Shown: piece after piece, positions 7,638 to 16,329 of the stretch
Position numbering within the stretch: the stretch's first letter is position 1
Layout of the letters: each line of letters starts with the position of its first letter
Assembly: GCF_014202905.1 (NCBI RefSeq)
Contig: NZ_JACHHY010000027.1
Span: 1-42,028, forward strand
Direction of reading: 5' to 3'
Source of the DNA: Chitinivorax tropicus
GTDB taxonomy: Bacteria; Pseudomonadota; Gammaproteobacteria; Burkholderiales; SCOH01
DNA: 42,028 nt
Position numbers and translations under genes: made by a program
Notes under the pieces: model-generated
Seen by the model: the letters and a program-made list of their open reading frames with translations, nothing else
Database searches by the model: none
Told to the model about the DNA's origin: nothing

Positions 7638-8411
7638 ATGCCCCGTCTGTTCCGTCTGTCCTGCTTGGTATTGGCGATCACCATGTCCGGTGTGGTTGCC
7701 GCTGAGAAACCCGCATCAGTGAAATTATGTACTGAAAATGAAGAGTCCTATCCTTGGCTGCTCAAGTCCAAGCCTGGGCTGAGCATCATCATGATGCAGA
7801 TGGTCGAGAAAAAGCTGGGAACCAAGCTGGACATCCAGCCCCTGCCTTGGAAGCGGTGCATGGAGGAGGTCAAGCAGGGCAATATGGATGGACTGTTCAA
7901 GATCAGTTTCAAGGCAGACCGCCTGGAGATGGGGCACTACCCAATGGTGGGCGATAAGCCAGACAACAGCAAACGGATGCTGGATGACAGCTACAGCTTC
8001 TACCGGCTGAAAGGCAATCCAGTGGATTGGGACGGCAAGACCCTGAAACATGCTGACGCTGGGGTTGGTGCCCAGTCAGGCTTTTCTGTTGTCGATCAAT
8101 TGAAGGGCATGGGGCTGAAAGTGGATGATGGCACCCGTGTGGCGGATGACAATTTACGGAAGGTGCTCAGTGGCCGGTTGGCGGCGGTGGCGCTGCAAAC
8201 CCAGGAGGGCGACGCCAGCATTGCCTCGCAGCCAGAATTCAACGGCAAGCTGGAGCGATTTGGTCCACCTTTGGTCGAGAAGCCTTACTTCCTGATGCTG
8301 TCCAAGTCTTTTGTCGCGAAGCAGGGCGAGCTGGCCAAACAGATCTGGGATGCGGTTGCCGCAGTGCGGGAGTCCCCGGAGTACAAAAAGCAGCTGCAAA
8401 GCTTCAAGTGA
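7638..8411 (+). CDS. Periplasmic solute-binding protein (SBP_bac_3-like)
   Basis: A 257-residue exported protein. The signal peptide MPRLFRLSCLVLAITMSGVVAA is followed by EKPASVKLCTENEESYPWLL. The rest has the pattern of family 3 amino-acid-type binding proteins as found alone in many betaproteobacteria: an internal QPLPWKRCMEEVKQGNMDGLF (the so-called typical x-P-W-x-R-x-x-x-x-x-x-G-x-x-D element) and a C-terminal helix ending in SPEYKKQLQSFK. ATG 7638 lies 10 bases after GGAG; the in-frame GTG at 7629 is too close to that site. No permease or ATPase is next to it, so it may serve a distant transporter or a sensor. The ligand is unknown. Confidence 0.85.
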   Translation: MPRLFRLSCLVLAITMSGVVAAEKPASVKLCTENEESYPWLLKSKPGLSIIMMQMVEKKLGTKLDIQPLPWKRCMEEVKQGNMDGLFKISFKADRLEMGHYPMVGDKPDNSKRMLDDSYSFYRLKGNPVDWDGKTLKHADAGVGAQSGFSVVDQLKGMGLKVDDGTRVADDNLRKVLSGRLAAVALQTQEGDASIASQPEFNGKLERFGPPLVEKPYFLMLSKSFVAKQGELAKQIWDAVAAVRESPEYKKQLQSFK

Positions 8412-8432
8412 GCTGCGGCAAACGGTGCCTTG

Positions 8433-9701
8433 TCAGCCACGCAGCACAACGCCAATCAAGGCACCAGCGCTGCCCAATGTTGCTCCCAACATGGGCAGCA
8501 TGATGCGTTTGGTGAATGCCCAGCCACCGATGCTGGTGGTCAGGATCAGTTTGAACGCGGTATTCGCGCTGATGGCCAGTACGATGCTGATCAGGGCTTG
8601 ATCCAGTGTCAGGCGCTGTTGGCTGAACAACCGCATGGTTGACAACGTGATTGCGTCCACATCGGTCAGGCCAGACGCCAACGAGACGAAGTACAGCCCA
8701 CCAGCCCCCGCCATGTCCTGCAACCAGGCAGAGGCCAGCAGCACCACGGAGTAGATCAGTGCGAAGGTGATGGCCGTTTTCAGTTCGGCGGGGTTGGTCA
8801 TGTTCGGTGCAGCGCTGGGGGCGTGTTGGCCTCGGAAGCTGAGGGCGATCATGATGAGCCCGATCACCAGCCCGATACCGAGCGTGGTGGCCAGTGCGAC
8901 CAGCATGCCCTGTGCAACGGCTGCGCTCAGCAGGGTCAGGCGCACAAAGATCATCAGGTGTGCCAATGCCACCACAACCGCTGCAAAGTGGATCAAGTCA
9001 CGGTTTTCCTTGGCCTGTCGTGAATAGAGCAGGGTGGTGATGGTGCTTGAAACCAGCCCGCCCAGCAAACCCAGCAAGGTTGCGCCGATCTGCTCGCCCA
9101 GCAGACGAAGCGCCACATACCCCGCCAGGCTGACACCTGAGATCAATACCACCATCAACCAGGTCTGATAGGGGTTGAAGGCCCGGTACGGCCCCATATC
9201 CTGATTCGGCAGCACCGGCAGGATCACCAGGCTTAGCGCCGCAAATTGCAGCATGGAGCGCACGTCACGCGGGGTCAGATTGCGGGCGATGCCTGACAGC
9301 TCGGTCTTGAAATGCAGCAAGATGGTGGACACGATCGCCAGCGAGACCGCCAGATTACGTTCTCCCACCCAACACAATACGCCCAGCCCGAAACAGAGCA
9401 GCAAGGCAATCTGTGTCGTTGTGCCGGGGTCGTGGCTGCCGTTGTGGGGCTTTTGATAGGCACTGATGATGGATGCAGCCACCGAGATCAGCCCAGCGGC
9501 AATCAGCCAAGGGCTGTTGAAGGTCTGCGCCAACATGCCGCAAATCGACCCCAACATGGCAGTGAGGGCAAAAGTGCGTAGACCGGCCCGTGCGGCGGGG
9601 CTGCGCTCGCGCTCCAGACCAATCAACAAGCCAATGGCCAAGCTGGTGGCAAACACCGACAGCGGGCCGAACTGTAGCAGGTCGGCAAATCGACTGGGCA
9701 T
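8433..9701 (-). CDS. MgtC/SapB-like and DUF4010 membrane protein
   Basis: A 422-residue polytopic inner-membrane protein with roughly 12-13 hydrophobic segments. The N-terminal part carries the MgtC-like signature FATSLAIGLLIGLERERS followed by GLRTFALTAMLGSICG. The second half is the DUF4010 region, with LYFVSLASGLTDVDAITLS, a polar motif inside a membrane segment that is strongly conserved in this family. The biochemical role is not established. It is convergent with the preceding binding-protein gene (21 bases apart), with no obvious hairpin between. Start ATG 9701 is the first in frame. Confidence 0.88.
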   Translation of the reverse strand: MPSRFADLLQFGPLSVFATSLAIGLLIGLERERSPAARAGLRTFALTAMLGSICGMLAQTFNSPWLIAAGLISVAASIISAYQKPHNGSHDPGTTTQIALLLCFGLGVLCWVGERNLAVSLAIVSTILLHFKTELSGIARNLTPRDVRSMLQFAALSLVILPVLPNQDMGPYRAFNPYQTWLMVVLISGVSLAGYVALRLLGEQIGATLLGLLGGLVSSTITTLLYSRQAKENRDLIHFAAVVVALAHLMIFVRLTLLSAAVAQGMLVALATTLGIGLVIGLIMIALSFRGQHAPSAAPNMTNPAELKTAITFALIYSVVLLASAWLQDMAGAGGLYFVSLASGLTDVDAITLSTMRLFSQQRLTLDQALISIVLAISANTAFKLILTTSIGGWAFTKRIMLPMLGATLGSAGALIGVVLRG

Positions 9702-9849
9702 GCAGGGGCTCCTTCAGGTCACAATGTCATGATAGTGCCCGCCAGCGGCGAGTGGTGACAAGTTGTATCGCACGGTTGTGCGAGCCGGGGCGGCCATCTG
9801 GTCTGGGTGGAAGCTGGCGGAGTACATGAAATCAAATGCTTAGTGTGGC

Positions 9850-9887
9850 ACCCACTAAACGACTGCCAGCAGCAGGCAGTGGTGGGT
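9850..9887 (+). promoter_or_regulatory. Two-part hairpin in the dnaE leader
   Basis: An inner stem ACTGCC/GGCAGT (9862-9867 with 9875-9880) and an outer stem ACCCAC/GTGGGT (9850-9855 with 9882-9887) nest into one structure ending 12 bases before the dnaE start. The purine-rich GGTGGG that could serve as ribosome-binding site is inside the outer stem. Between hairpin and gene a three-codon frame (ATG ACA GAA TGA, 9892-9903) overlaps the dnaE ATG. A translational control role is inference. Confidence 0.45.
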
Positions 9888-9899
9888 TAAAATGACAGA

Positions 9900-12800
9900 A
9901 TGAATGCTCCTGACTTTGTCCATCTCCGCCTCCACACTGAGTTCTCCATCCAAGACGGTATCGTCCGTATCGACGACGCCGTAGGCCGCGCCAAGGCCGA
10001 GCAGATGCCTGCGCTGGGGATCTCCGATCTCGCCAATATGTTCGGCATGCTCAAGTTCTATAAGGCTTGCCGTGGTAAAGGCATCAAACCTGTCATTGGT
10101 TGCGATGTCTGGATCGAAAACGATATCGACCGTGACAAGCCTTTCCGCGCCATGCTGATCTGCCGTGATCGGGCGGGTTATGGGCGGGTTGCTGAATTGC
10201 TGACCCAAGCCTACCGCACCAATCAGTACCGCGAGCGGGCCGAGATCAAGCGGGCCTGGCTGGAAAGCGGTGACAACCGGGGCGTGATCGTGCTCTCCGG
10301 GGCGGCCTGGGGGGATGTGGGGCAGGCGCTGATCAATGGCAACCTCAATCAAGCCACTGAGTACGCCAACTGGTGGGCCAGACTGTTCCCTGATGCCTAC
10401 TATCTGGAGCTGCAACGCAACGGCCAGTCCCTTTATGAACAAGTCCTGCAGGGCTGCCTGCAACTGGCGTCAGAGCTGGATCTGCCCGTGGTGGCCACGC
10501 ACCCGATCCAGTTCATGAGCCGTGAGGAATTCAAGGCGCACGAGGCGCGGGTCTGCATTGCCAGTGGCTATGTCTTGGCCGACAAGCGCCGCCCGCGTGA
10601 TTTCACCGAGGATCAGTATTTCAAATCGCGCACAGAGATGCTGGCGCTGTTTGCTGACGTGCCGGAGGCCTTAGCCAATACGGTCGAGATCGCCAAGCGG
10701 TGTAATGTCACCATCCAGCTTGGAAAATACTTCCTGCCGGATTTCCCCACGCCAGATGGCATGACGCTCGATGACTATCTGGAATACCGCGCGGGAGAGG
10801 GGCTGAAGGAACGGATGTTGCATCTGTTCCCCGATGCCGATGAACGCGAGGCCAAACGCCCTGAATACGAAGCGCGGCTGAAGTTTGAAACCGACACCAT
10901 CATCAAGATGGGCTTTCCAGGTTACTTCCTGATCGTGGCGGACTTCATCAACTGGGGTAAGAACAACGGATGCCCGGTTGGCCCAGGCCGGGGGTCGGGG
11001 GCGGGCTCCCTGGTGGCGTACAGCCTGGGGATCACGGATCTCGATCCATTGCGTTATGCCTTGCTGTTCGAGCGTTTCCTGAACCCCGAGCGGGTGTCGA
11101 TGCCCGACTTCGACGTGGATTTTTGCCAGGACAACCGCTGGCGGGTGATTGAATATGTACGGCAGAAGTATGGCATCGATGCCGTCTCGCAGATCATTAC
11201 CTATGGCACCATGTCATCGAAAGCCGTGATTCGGGATGTCGGGCGGGTGCTGGATCTCCCCTTCGGTCTGTGCGATCGCTTATCCAAGCTGGTGCCCTTG
11301 GAGGCCAACAAGCCAGTCGCGCTGGCCAAGGCCATCGAGATGGAGCCGCAGATCAACGAGATCAAGGCGGTGGAGGAGGGCGTTGATGAGTTGTTCGAGC
11401 TGGCGCAGACCCTGGAGGATCTGACACGCGGCGTCGGTATGCACGCCGGCGGCGTATTGATCGCGCCAGGCCGCCTGACGGATTTCTGCCCGCTGTACCA
11501 AGCCTATGGTGATGAGGCCAGCCCGGTCAGCCAATTCGACAAAGATGACGTCGAGCAGATCGGTTTGGTGAAGTTCGACTTCCTCGGCCTGCGTACACTG
11601 ACCATTCTGGAGCTGGCAGTTGGTTATATCAAACAACTGGATGGACGGTCGGTCGATCTTGCCGCCTTGCCACTGGATGATCAGCAGGCCTATCAGATCT
11701 TCAAGGACGGCAATACCACTGCGGTATTCCAGTTCGAGTCCTCAGGCATGAAAGACATGCTGAAGAAGGCGAAGCCCGATCTGTTCGAGGACATCATCGC
11801 CTTTGTGGCCTTGTACCGCCCAGGGCCGATGGATCTGATCCCTGACTTCATCGCGCGTAAGCAGGGCACCAAGTTCGAATACCTGCACCCCTTGCTGGAG
11901 CCAGTCCTGTCGGCCACCTACGGCATCATGGTCTATCAGGAGCAGGTGATGCAGGCCGCGCAGGTATGCGGGGGCTATAGCCTGGGCGGCGCGGATCTGC
12001 TGCGCCGGGCCATGGGCAAGAAAAAGGTCGAGGAGATGGTGCAGCAGCGTGCGACTTTTGTTGCGGGAGCTGCGCAAAAAGACATTTCTGAGGAAAAAGC
12101 CAACGAAATCTTCGATTACATGGAGAAATTCGCGGGCTATGGTTTCAACAAGTCGCACGCGGCTGCCTACGCGCTGGTGGCCTACCACACGGCGTGGCTG
12201 AAGGCGCACTACTGTGCCGCCTTCATGGCGGCAACCATGTCCACTGAATTGTCGAATACCGACCAGCTGGCAGTGTTCCGTGAGGATCTCAAGCTCAACC
12301 GGATCGAGTTGTTGTCACCGGATATCAACAAATCCGTCTATCGCTTTGTGCCCGAATCGATGCAGTCCATCCGCTATGCATTGGGTGCGATCAAAGGCAC
12401 GGGTGAAGCGGCCATTGAGCATATCGTGGCTGAGCGTGAGGCAAATGGCCCATACAAGAGCCTGTTCGACTTCTGCAACCGTACTGACAAACGGATGGTG
12501 AATCGGCGGGTGATCGAGGCGCTGATCCGAGGCGGTGCCTTTGATACGGTCGATGATCACCGTGGCCGCTTGCTGGCGAACGTGCAGCTGGCCATCGATC
12601 AGGCGGAGCAGAAAAACGCCAATGCCAATCAGGGCGGGCTGTTTGACATGTTCGAAGAGGCCGCGCCCAGCGTGGAGATGATCGATTGCCCACGTTGGGA
12701 TTTGATCAAATTGCTGACAGAAGAGAAGCTGGCCATCGGTTTCTATCTGTCTGGGCACCCATTCGAAGGCTACGCGCCCGAGGTGCGGACATTCGCCAAG

Positions 12801-13334
12801 ACCAAGATCAAGGATCTGCGGCCTTCCAAAGACCCGAAGGATTTGCAGACGCTGGCGGGGATCGTGCTGGAGGTTCGCATCAAACAGACGCAACGTGGCC
12901 GCATGGCTTTTGTGAAGCTGGATGATGGGTCGGAGCCGGTCGATATCTCAGTGTTCTCCGAGCTGTTTGATGCCAGCCGCAACAAAATCAAAGAGGATGC
13001 ATTGCTGGTGGTCAAGGCCAATGTGCGCCACGATGAATACAGTGGCGGAGTGCGGATCATCGCTGATAGCTTGTTTGAGCTGGCCGAAGCGCGCAGCCAG
13101 TTTGCCAAACGACTGGCCTTGCGGATGAACGGACAGGCCGACGCGGGGCGTCTCAAGCAGATCCTGAGCCCTTACCAGGCAGGTGCCTGCCCGGTCAGCA
13201 TCAAATACAGCAATCAGGAGGCCGAGTGCGAGCTGGTGCTGGGCGATGCGTGGCGCATTACCCTGCATGATGATCTCCTGAATGAACTGAAAGCCTGGCT
13301 GGGTGAGCAACATGTCGCCGTCCGCTACAGCTGA
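9900..13334 (+). CDS. dnaE: DNA polymerase III alpha subunit
   Basis: A 1144-residue replicative polymerase catalytic subunit, full length for the DnaE1 class. The N-terminal PHP domain begins FVHLRLHTEFSIQDG. The palm carries catalytic aspartates in PDFDVDF (D403 and D405) and a third in VKFDFLGL (near D560). GPGRGSGAGSLVAY, GVGMHAGGV and SHAAAYALVAYHTAWLKAHY follow, then the OB-fold (about residues 985-1065). The HD-domain gene starts inside its 3' end, so dnaE heads a short coupled cluster. A stem-loop that could mask its ribosome-binding site lies just upstream. Confidence 0.98.
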   Translation: MNAPDFVHLRLHTEFSIQDGIVRIDDAVGRAKAEQMPALGISDLANMFGMLKFYKACRGKGIKPVIGCDVWIENDIDRDKPFRAMLICRDRAGYGRVAELLTQAYRTNQYRERAEIKRAWLESGDNRGVIVLSGAAWGDVGQALINGNLNQATEYANWWARLFPDAYYLELQRNGQSLYEQVLQGCLQLASELDLPVVATHPIQFMSREEFKAHEARVCIASGYVLADKRRPRDFTEDQYFKSRTEMLALFADVPEALANTVEIAKRCNVTIQLGKYFLPDFPTPDGMTLDDYLEYRAGEGLKERMLHLFPDADEREAKRPEYEARLKFETDTIIKMGFPGYFLIVADFINWGKNNGCPVGPGRGSGAGSLVAYSLGITDLDPLRYALLFERFLNPERVSMPDFDVDFCQDNRWRVIEYVRQKYGIDAVSQIITYGTMSSKAVIRDVGRVLDLPFGLCDRLSKLVPLEANKPVALAKAIEMEPQINEIKAVEEGVDELFELAQTLEDLTRGVGMHAGGVLIAPGRLTDFCPLYQAYGDEASPVSQFDKDDVEQIGLVKFDFLGLRTLTILELAVGYIKQLDGRSVDLAALPLDDQQAYQIFKDGNTTAVFQFESSGMKDMLKKAKPDLFEDIIAFVALYRPGPMDLIPDFIARKQGTKFEYLHPLLEPVLSATYGIMVYQEQVMQAAQVCGGYSLGGADLLRRAMGKKKVEEMVQQRATFVAGAAQKDISEEKANEIFDYMEKFAGYGFNKSHAAAYALVAYHTAWLKAHYCAAFMAATMSTELSNTDQLAVFREDLKLNRIELLSPDINKSVYRFVPESMQSIRYALGAIKGTGEAAIEHIVAEREANGPYKSLFDFCNRTDKRMVNRRVIEALIRGGAFDTVDDHRGRLLANVQLAIDQAEQKNANANQGGLFDMFEEAAPSVEMIDCPRWDLIKLLTEEKLAIGFYLSGHPFEGYAPEVRTFAKTKIKDLRPSKDPKDLQTLAGIVLEVRIKQTQRGRMAFVKLDDGSEPVDISVFSELFDASRNKIKEDALLVVKANVRHDEYSGGVRIIADSLFELAEARSQFAKRLALRMNGQADAGRLKQILSPYQAGACPVSIKYSNQEAECELVLGDAWRITLHDDLLNELKAWLGEQHVAVRYS

Positions 13335-13956
13335 AGACCCGTGGGCGGCACGTTGGCAAGCGCTCTGGCTGCGCCTGGGCTGCCAGCCGGATCTGGCTGA
13401 ATACCAAACATTGCGGCAAGCCTATGCCGAGCCGGCACGGCATTACCACACATTCACCCACATCGCCGCGTGCTTGAGCTGGCTGGATCGGGCCTATGCA
13501 GATCAGGCTTTGCCAGTGGATGACGGCCTGGAGCTGGCGATCTGGTACCACGATGGGGTGTACGACCCCTACCGCGCCGACAATGAAGCGGCCAGTGCGG
13601 CATGGTGGCGCCAGACTGCCGCCCGACATGGGCTGGCTGGGCCATTGGTCGAGCGCGTATCGGCTTGGATTCTGGCCACTCAGCACGCAGACCAGACACA
13701 ACCTGATGCGCCTTGGCTGTTGGATATCGACCTCTCCATACTGGGGGCCGTGCCAGCGGTCTATCAGCAATTCGAGCAGCATGTTCGGGCTGAATATCGC
13801 TGGGTGCCGGCCTTTGTGTTCCGCTGCAAACGGGCGGCGCTACTGCAGCAGTTTTTGGATCGGCCCCGGTTGTACCAGACCGATTACTTTCATGACAGGT
13901 TGGAAGCCGCCGCTCGTCACAATCTGCAGCATGCCATCACGGCGCTGTGCGGATGA
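13312..13956 (+). CDS. HD-domain predicted metal-dependent phosphohydrolase
   Basis: A 214-residue protein of the family often annotated as predicted metal-dependent HD-superfamily hydrolase. Metal-binding residues are visible: RHYHTFTHI (histidines), WYHDGVYD (the HD pair), ILATQH and DIDLSILG. ATG 13312 overlaps the last 23 bases of dnaE; an in-frame GTG at 13303 is an alternative start. The 3' end overlaps the next gene as ATGA. Tight overlap on both sides means all three are translated from one message. The substrate is unknown; nucleotides are the usual guess for this fold. Confidence 0.88.
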   Translation: MSPSATAEDPWAARWQALWLRLGCQPDLAEYQTLRQAYAEPARHYHTFTHIAACLSWLDRAYADQALPVDDGLELAIWYHDGVYDPYRADNEAASAAWWRQTAARHGLAGPLVERVSAWILATQHADQTQPDAPWLLDIDLSILGAVPAVYQQFEQHVRAEYRWVPAFVFRCKRAALLQQFLDRPRLYQTDYFHDRLEAAARHNLQHAITALCG

Positions 13957-15239
13957 CCCAGTCATCGGTGCTGGCAGCAGGTAAAGCCCCCATGGTTGCC
14001 TCGCTGGAGGCGGCTCGTGGCTTTGCTGCGCTCTATGTCACCATCGCACACCTGCTACAGATTCTGGGGTTCAAGTCTGGCCAGGGTAGCATGCCCCTGC
14101 TGGTTGAAATGGTGGGTGGCTATGCACACCAGGCGGTGCTGTTTTTCTTCCTGCTGTCTGGCTTCAGCATCCATTACGCCAGCCTGCACCGGCCATTGGA
14201 CACCTGGCAGGGTGTCAAGGCCTACCTTCTGTTGCGTGTCCGTCGTCTCTATCCTATCTGGTTGGTTGTCTATGCGCTGGCAGTAATCTTGATCTGGATT
14301 GGCGTGCAGCGGGATATTCCACGCTACCAGGTCTGGTGGGCCGGTATCAGCCAGTGGGACTGGTGGGCCAATCTGCTGTTCCTGGGTGATCGTGGCTATG
14401 TATGTGGTCGCCTCGCCAATGCACTGCCCAGTACGGCTGTGTGGTCGTTGGGGTATGAGGTGATCTATTACCTGCTCTACCCCGTGTTCTGGTGGTCAAC
14501 TCGCCGGTTTGGCATTCATCGCACCTTATGGGCTGTGGGTGTGACCAGTGGTGTGGCGTTCTGGTTGAACGAGCAACACTGCCATCATCTGTGGAATGTG
14601 CTGGAGCTTTATATCGGCTGGTGCCTGGGGGCATGGATCGCCCATCGCCAACGCGTGGGCTTGACATTCAAGCTGTCGGGTGAGGCCGCCTTTCTGGTTG
14701 GAATGGCGTTGCTACTGGTGGCACTGGCGGTTGGCTATACCCGGTTCGCGGCATTGGCCGAGCTGTCGTGGTTGGGTCTGTTTTTCATATTGATGGCTTG
14801 GCACTGGGCAGATCCCACATATCGCACGCCCGCAGGGCCTCGAAAGGCGCACCTTGCCATGATCATGGTACTGATGGCGATACTGGTGCTCGCATTGGAG
14901 CAATGGCGGCACTTCGCGACCTCGTCTAGCCTGTTTACAGGCCGGGTGATCGTATTCACCTTGGGCAGCCTCATTCTGCTGGTGTGGAGTGGTCGGCCCT
15001 CAGCTGGTACTGCCATGGCACAGCTGACCCGCTGGCTATTGCCTCTTGGGGGCGTGTCCTATGCACAGTATCTGCTGCACCTACCCTTGATACAGGCGGG
15101 TCACGCCTATGGTGGTCCATGGGGGGCCATTGTGGCCCTCCCGATCACCTGGTTGCTGGCGTATTGGCTGGAAAAGCAATGGCAGCCGCAGGTCAATAGC
15201 CGATTGCCGATCCACTGGCCAGCCTCAGCTGCCCGGTAG
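13953..15239 (+). CDS. Acyltransferase 3 family membrane protein
   Basis: A 428-residue integral membrane protein with 10-11 predicted spans. Near the start are SLEAARGFAALYVTIAHLLQ, where the arginine and the membrane-proximal histidine are the conserved pair of the acyltransferase-3 (OafA/NodX-type) family, and FFFLLSGFSIHY, the family's second hallmark. WSLGYEVIYYLLYP corresponds to the conserved xWSLxxExxFY element. Members O-acetylate or otherwise acylate surface polysaccharides. ATG 13953 overlaps the HD gene's stop (ATGA). The 3' end overlaps the convergent lipoprotein gene by 15 bases. The link with dnaE is probably only co-transcription. Confidence 0.9.
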   Translation: MTQSSVLAAGKAPMVASLEAARGFAALYVTIAHLLQILGFKSGQGSMPLLVEMVGGYAHQAVLFFFLLSGFSIHYASLHRPLDTWQGVKAYLLLRVRRLYPIWLVVYALAVILIWIGVQRDIPRYQVWWAGISQWDWWANLLFLGDRGYVCGRLANALPSTAVWSLGYEVIYYLLYPVFWWSTRRFGIHRTLWAVGVTSGVAFWLNEQHCHHLWNVLELYIGWCLGAWIAHRQRVGLTFKLSGEAAFLVGMALLLVALAVGYTRFAALAELSWLGLFFILMAWHWADPTYRTPAGPRKAHLAMIMVLMAILVLALEQWRHFATSSSLFTGRVIVFTLGSLILLVWSGRPSAGTAMAQLTRWLLPLGGVSYAQYLLHLPLIQAGHAYGGPWGAIVALPITWLLAYWLEKQWQPQVNSRLPIHWPASAAR

Positions 15240-15719
15240 CATCTGAAACCCTTTCAGCCGTTCCAACGGGGCCAGATCGTATTCGCCTTTCCGGTCAAAT
15301 GGTAAGCGCCAGCCACTTTCCCCCACCAGCGCCTCCCCAGTCAATCGATAGGGCACCTTGCCATTCACCGCCATCGCCTTGGCCTGTTTGATCAGCTCAA
15401 ACAACTTGATATAGGCCTCAACCTCCAATACATCAGACCCCAACCGTTTGACCGTGACCGACTGATTGCTCTGCCCCGTCACAAACTCCTGTCCGCCAAG
15501 CTCCAGCTTATAGTGAAGGCCACTCAGTTGGAGATCGAAATCATTGGGGTTTTGAACACGTAACTTCAAGATGAATTGCTGTTCGAACAGATTGCCCCCG
15601 ACCAGACTGATACCAGCGATGCTGAGCTGAGGGGGTTGTGGTTTTTGCAAAAGGCTGCTGCAACCGGTGATCAAAGAAAGTGCGCAAAATATTGTCAGAA
15701 ACCAGCGGCGTGTTAGCAT
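15225..15719 (-). CDS. LEA type 2 / WHy-domain lipoprotein
   Basis: A 164-residue lipoprotein. The signal peptide MLTRRWFLTIFCALSLITGC has a lipobox (LITGC) with the lipidated cysteine at residue 20. The body is a WHy/LEA_2-type beta-sandwich: FILKLRVQNPNDFDLQLSGL is the defining stretch (NPN then hydrophobic strand), and VPYRLTGEALV is the last conserved strand. Bacterial members are envelope proteins linked to stress protection, though the mechanism is unclear. No strong ribosome-binding site precedes ATG 15719. Two DnaA boxes lie about 75-110 bases upstream. Confidence 0.85.
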   Translation of the reverse strand: MLTRRWFLTIFCALSLITGCSSLLQKPQPPQLSIAGISLVGGNLFEQQFILKLRVQNPNDFDLQLSGLHYKLELGGQEFVTGQSNQSVTVKRLGSDVLEVEAYIKLFELIKQAKAMAVNGKVPYRLTGEALVGESGWRLPFDRKGEYDLAPLERLKGFQMLPGS

Positions 15720-15791
15720 GGTGTGGTGTCTTGAATTGGTCTGGATGTTCGATATTGTAGTTCGTCCGCCCCAATGACGGCTGAACGAAAA

Positions 15792-15827
15792 TTATCCACA
15801 CATCAGCCAGCATGAGGGTGTGGATAA
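15792..15827. promoter_or_regulatory. Pair of inverted perfect DnaA boxes
   Basis: TTATCCACA (15792-15800) and TGTGGATAA (15819-15827) are both exact DnaA boxes, facing each other; together they form a 10-base inverted repeat with a 16-base spacer. They lie in the gap upstream of the lipoprotein gene (minus strand) and 270 bases before the riboswitch (plus strand), next to AT-rich DNA. DnaA may regulate one of these genes or be titrated here. The rest of 15828-16099 has no supported gene; a TATACT at 15987 is a possible -10 box without a good partner. Confidence 0.6.
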
Positions 15828-16099
15828 CCATAAGAGGCATTTTTTGTTACTATACTTACGGTAATGAGTATGTATTAGGGTTGGTGGCATATAAGTCCTG
15901 ATAAAACATCGATTTGCGGAATATTGGCACTTGACCGGAATAGCAGATAGTTTAATATTTGCTTATATGCTGGCGTCAAAAGCATGTATACTTTGATGCT
16001 ACGAGCGATTTCTGCTCGTTTGATCAAGGTACTCATGAAAAGCTGACCACTATGGCCAAATAAGGCATGGTGATCAGAGAGGTGCCAGAAAAATCGACG

Positions 16100-16190
16100 T
16101 CTTAATCTTCAGGGCAAACCTACTGAAAAGTGGGGACGCAAAGTTTCCGGTCTACAGGGCGAAAGCCCCAGGATAGCGGGATTGCTAAGA
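16100..16190 (+). ncRNA. Cyclic di-GMP-I riboswitch (GEMM)
   Basis: The GEMM-I core is plain: AGGGCAAACC, a short ACT-GAAA-AGT stem with a GAAA tetraloop, GGGACGCAAAG, CCGGTCTA, a second stem GGGC-GAAA-GCCC with another GAAA loop, then AGGATAGCGGGATT. The closing P1 helix can form from 16100-16107 and the sequence ending at 16190 (TCTTAATC with GATT-GC-TAAGA). It lies 139 bases before the chosen DUF1631 start. No classic terminator with a U-run follows, so control may act on translation or by another platform. Whether the ligand is c-di-GMP or the cGAMP variant was not tested. Confidence 0.9.
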
Positions 16191-16329
16191 ACGTTGAATC
16201 GGGCTAGCCTTAAGTCCAGGCGTGCACGACTCCCAGCTTCCAGCATCCCAACCCCGGCAACTACGCTGAATGATCAAGGCGGTTTTGGGCACGGTTTTGA
16301 TGGCCAGTGCCAATGACGGGTGTGCAGCC

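Noticed and set aside
11742-12209. Long open frames antisense to dnaE (also 12315-12893 and 9855-10463)
   Set aside because: They mirror a high-G+C conserved gene, show no family motifs or start signals, and are coding shadows.
15792-15827. Replication origin at the DnaA boxes
   Set aside because: Only two boxes, no dnaA/dnaN/parAB nearby, and no series of AT-rich 13-mers. A regulatory or titration site fits better.
16001-16019. ACGAGC/GCTCGT hairpin before the riboswitch as a terminator
   Set aside because: Only a 6-base stem and no U-run; it is probably incidental or part of the leader.
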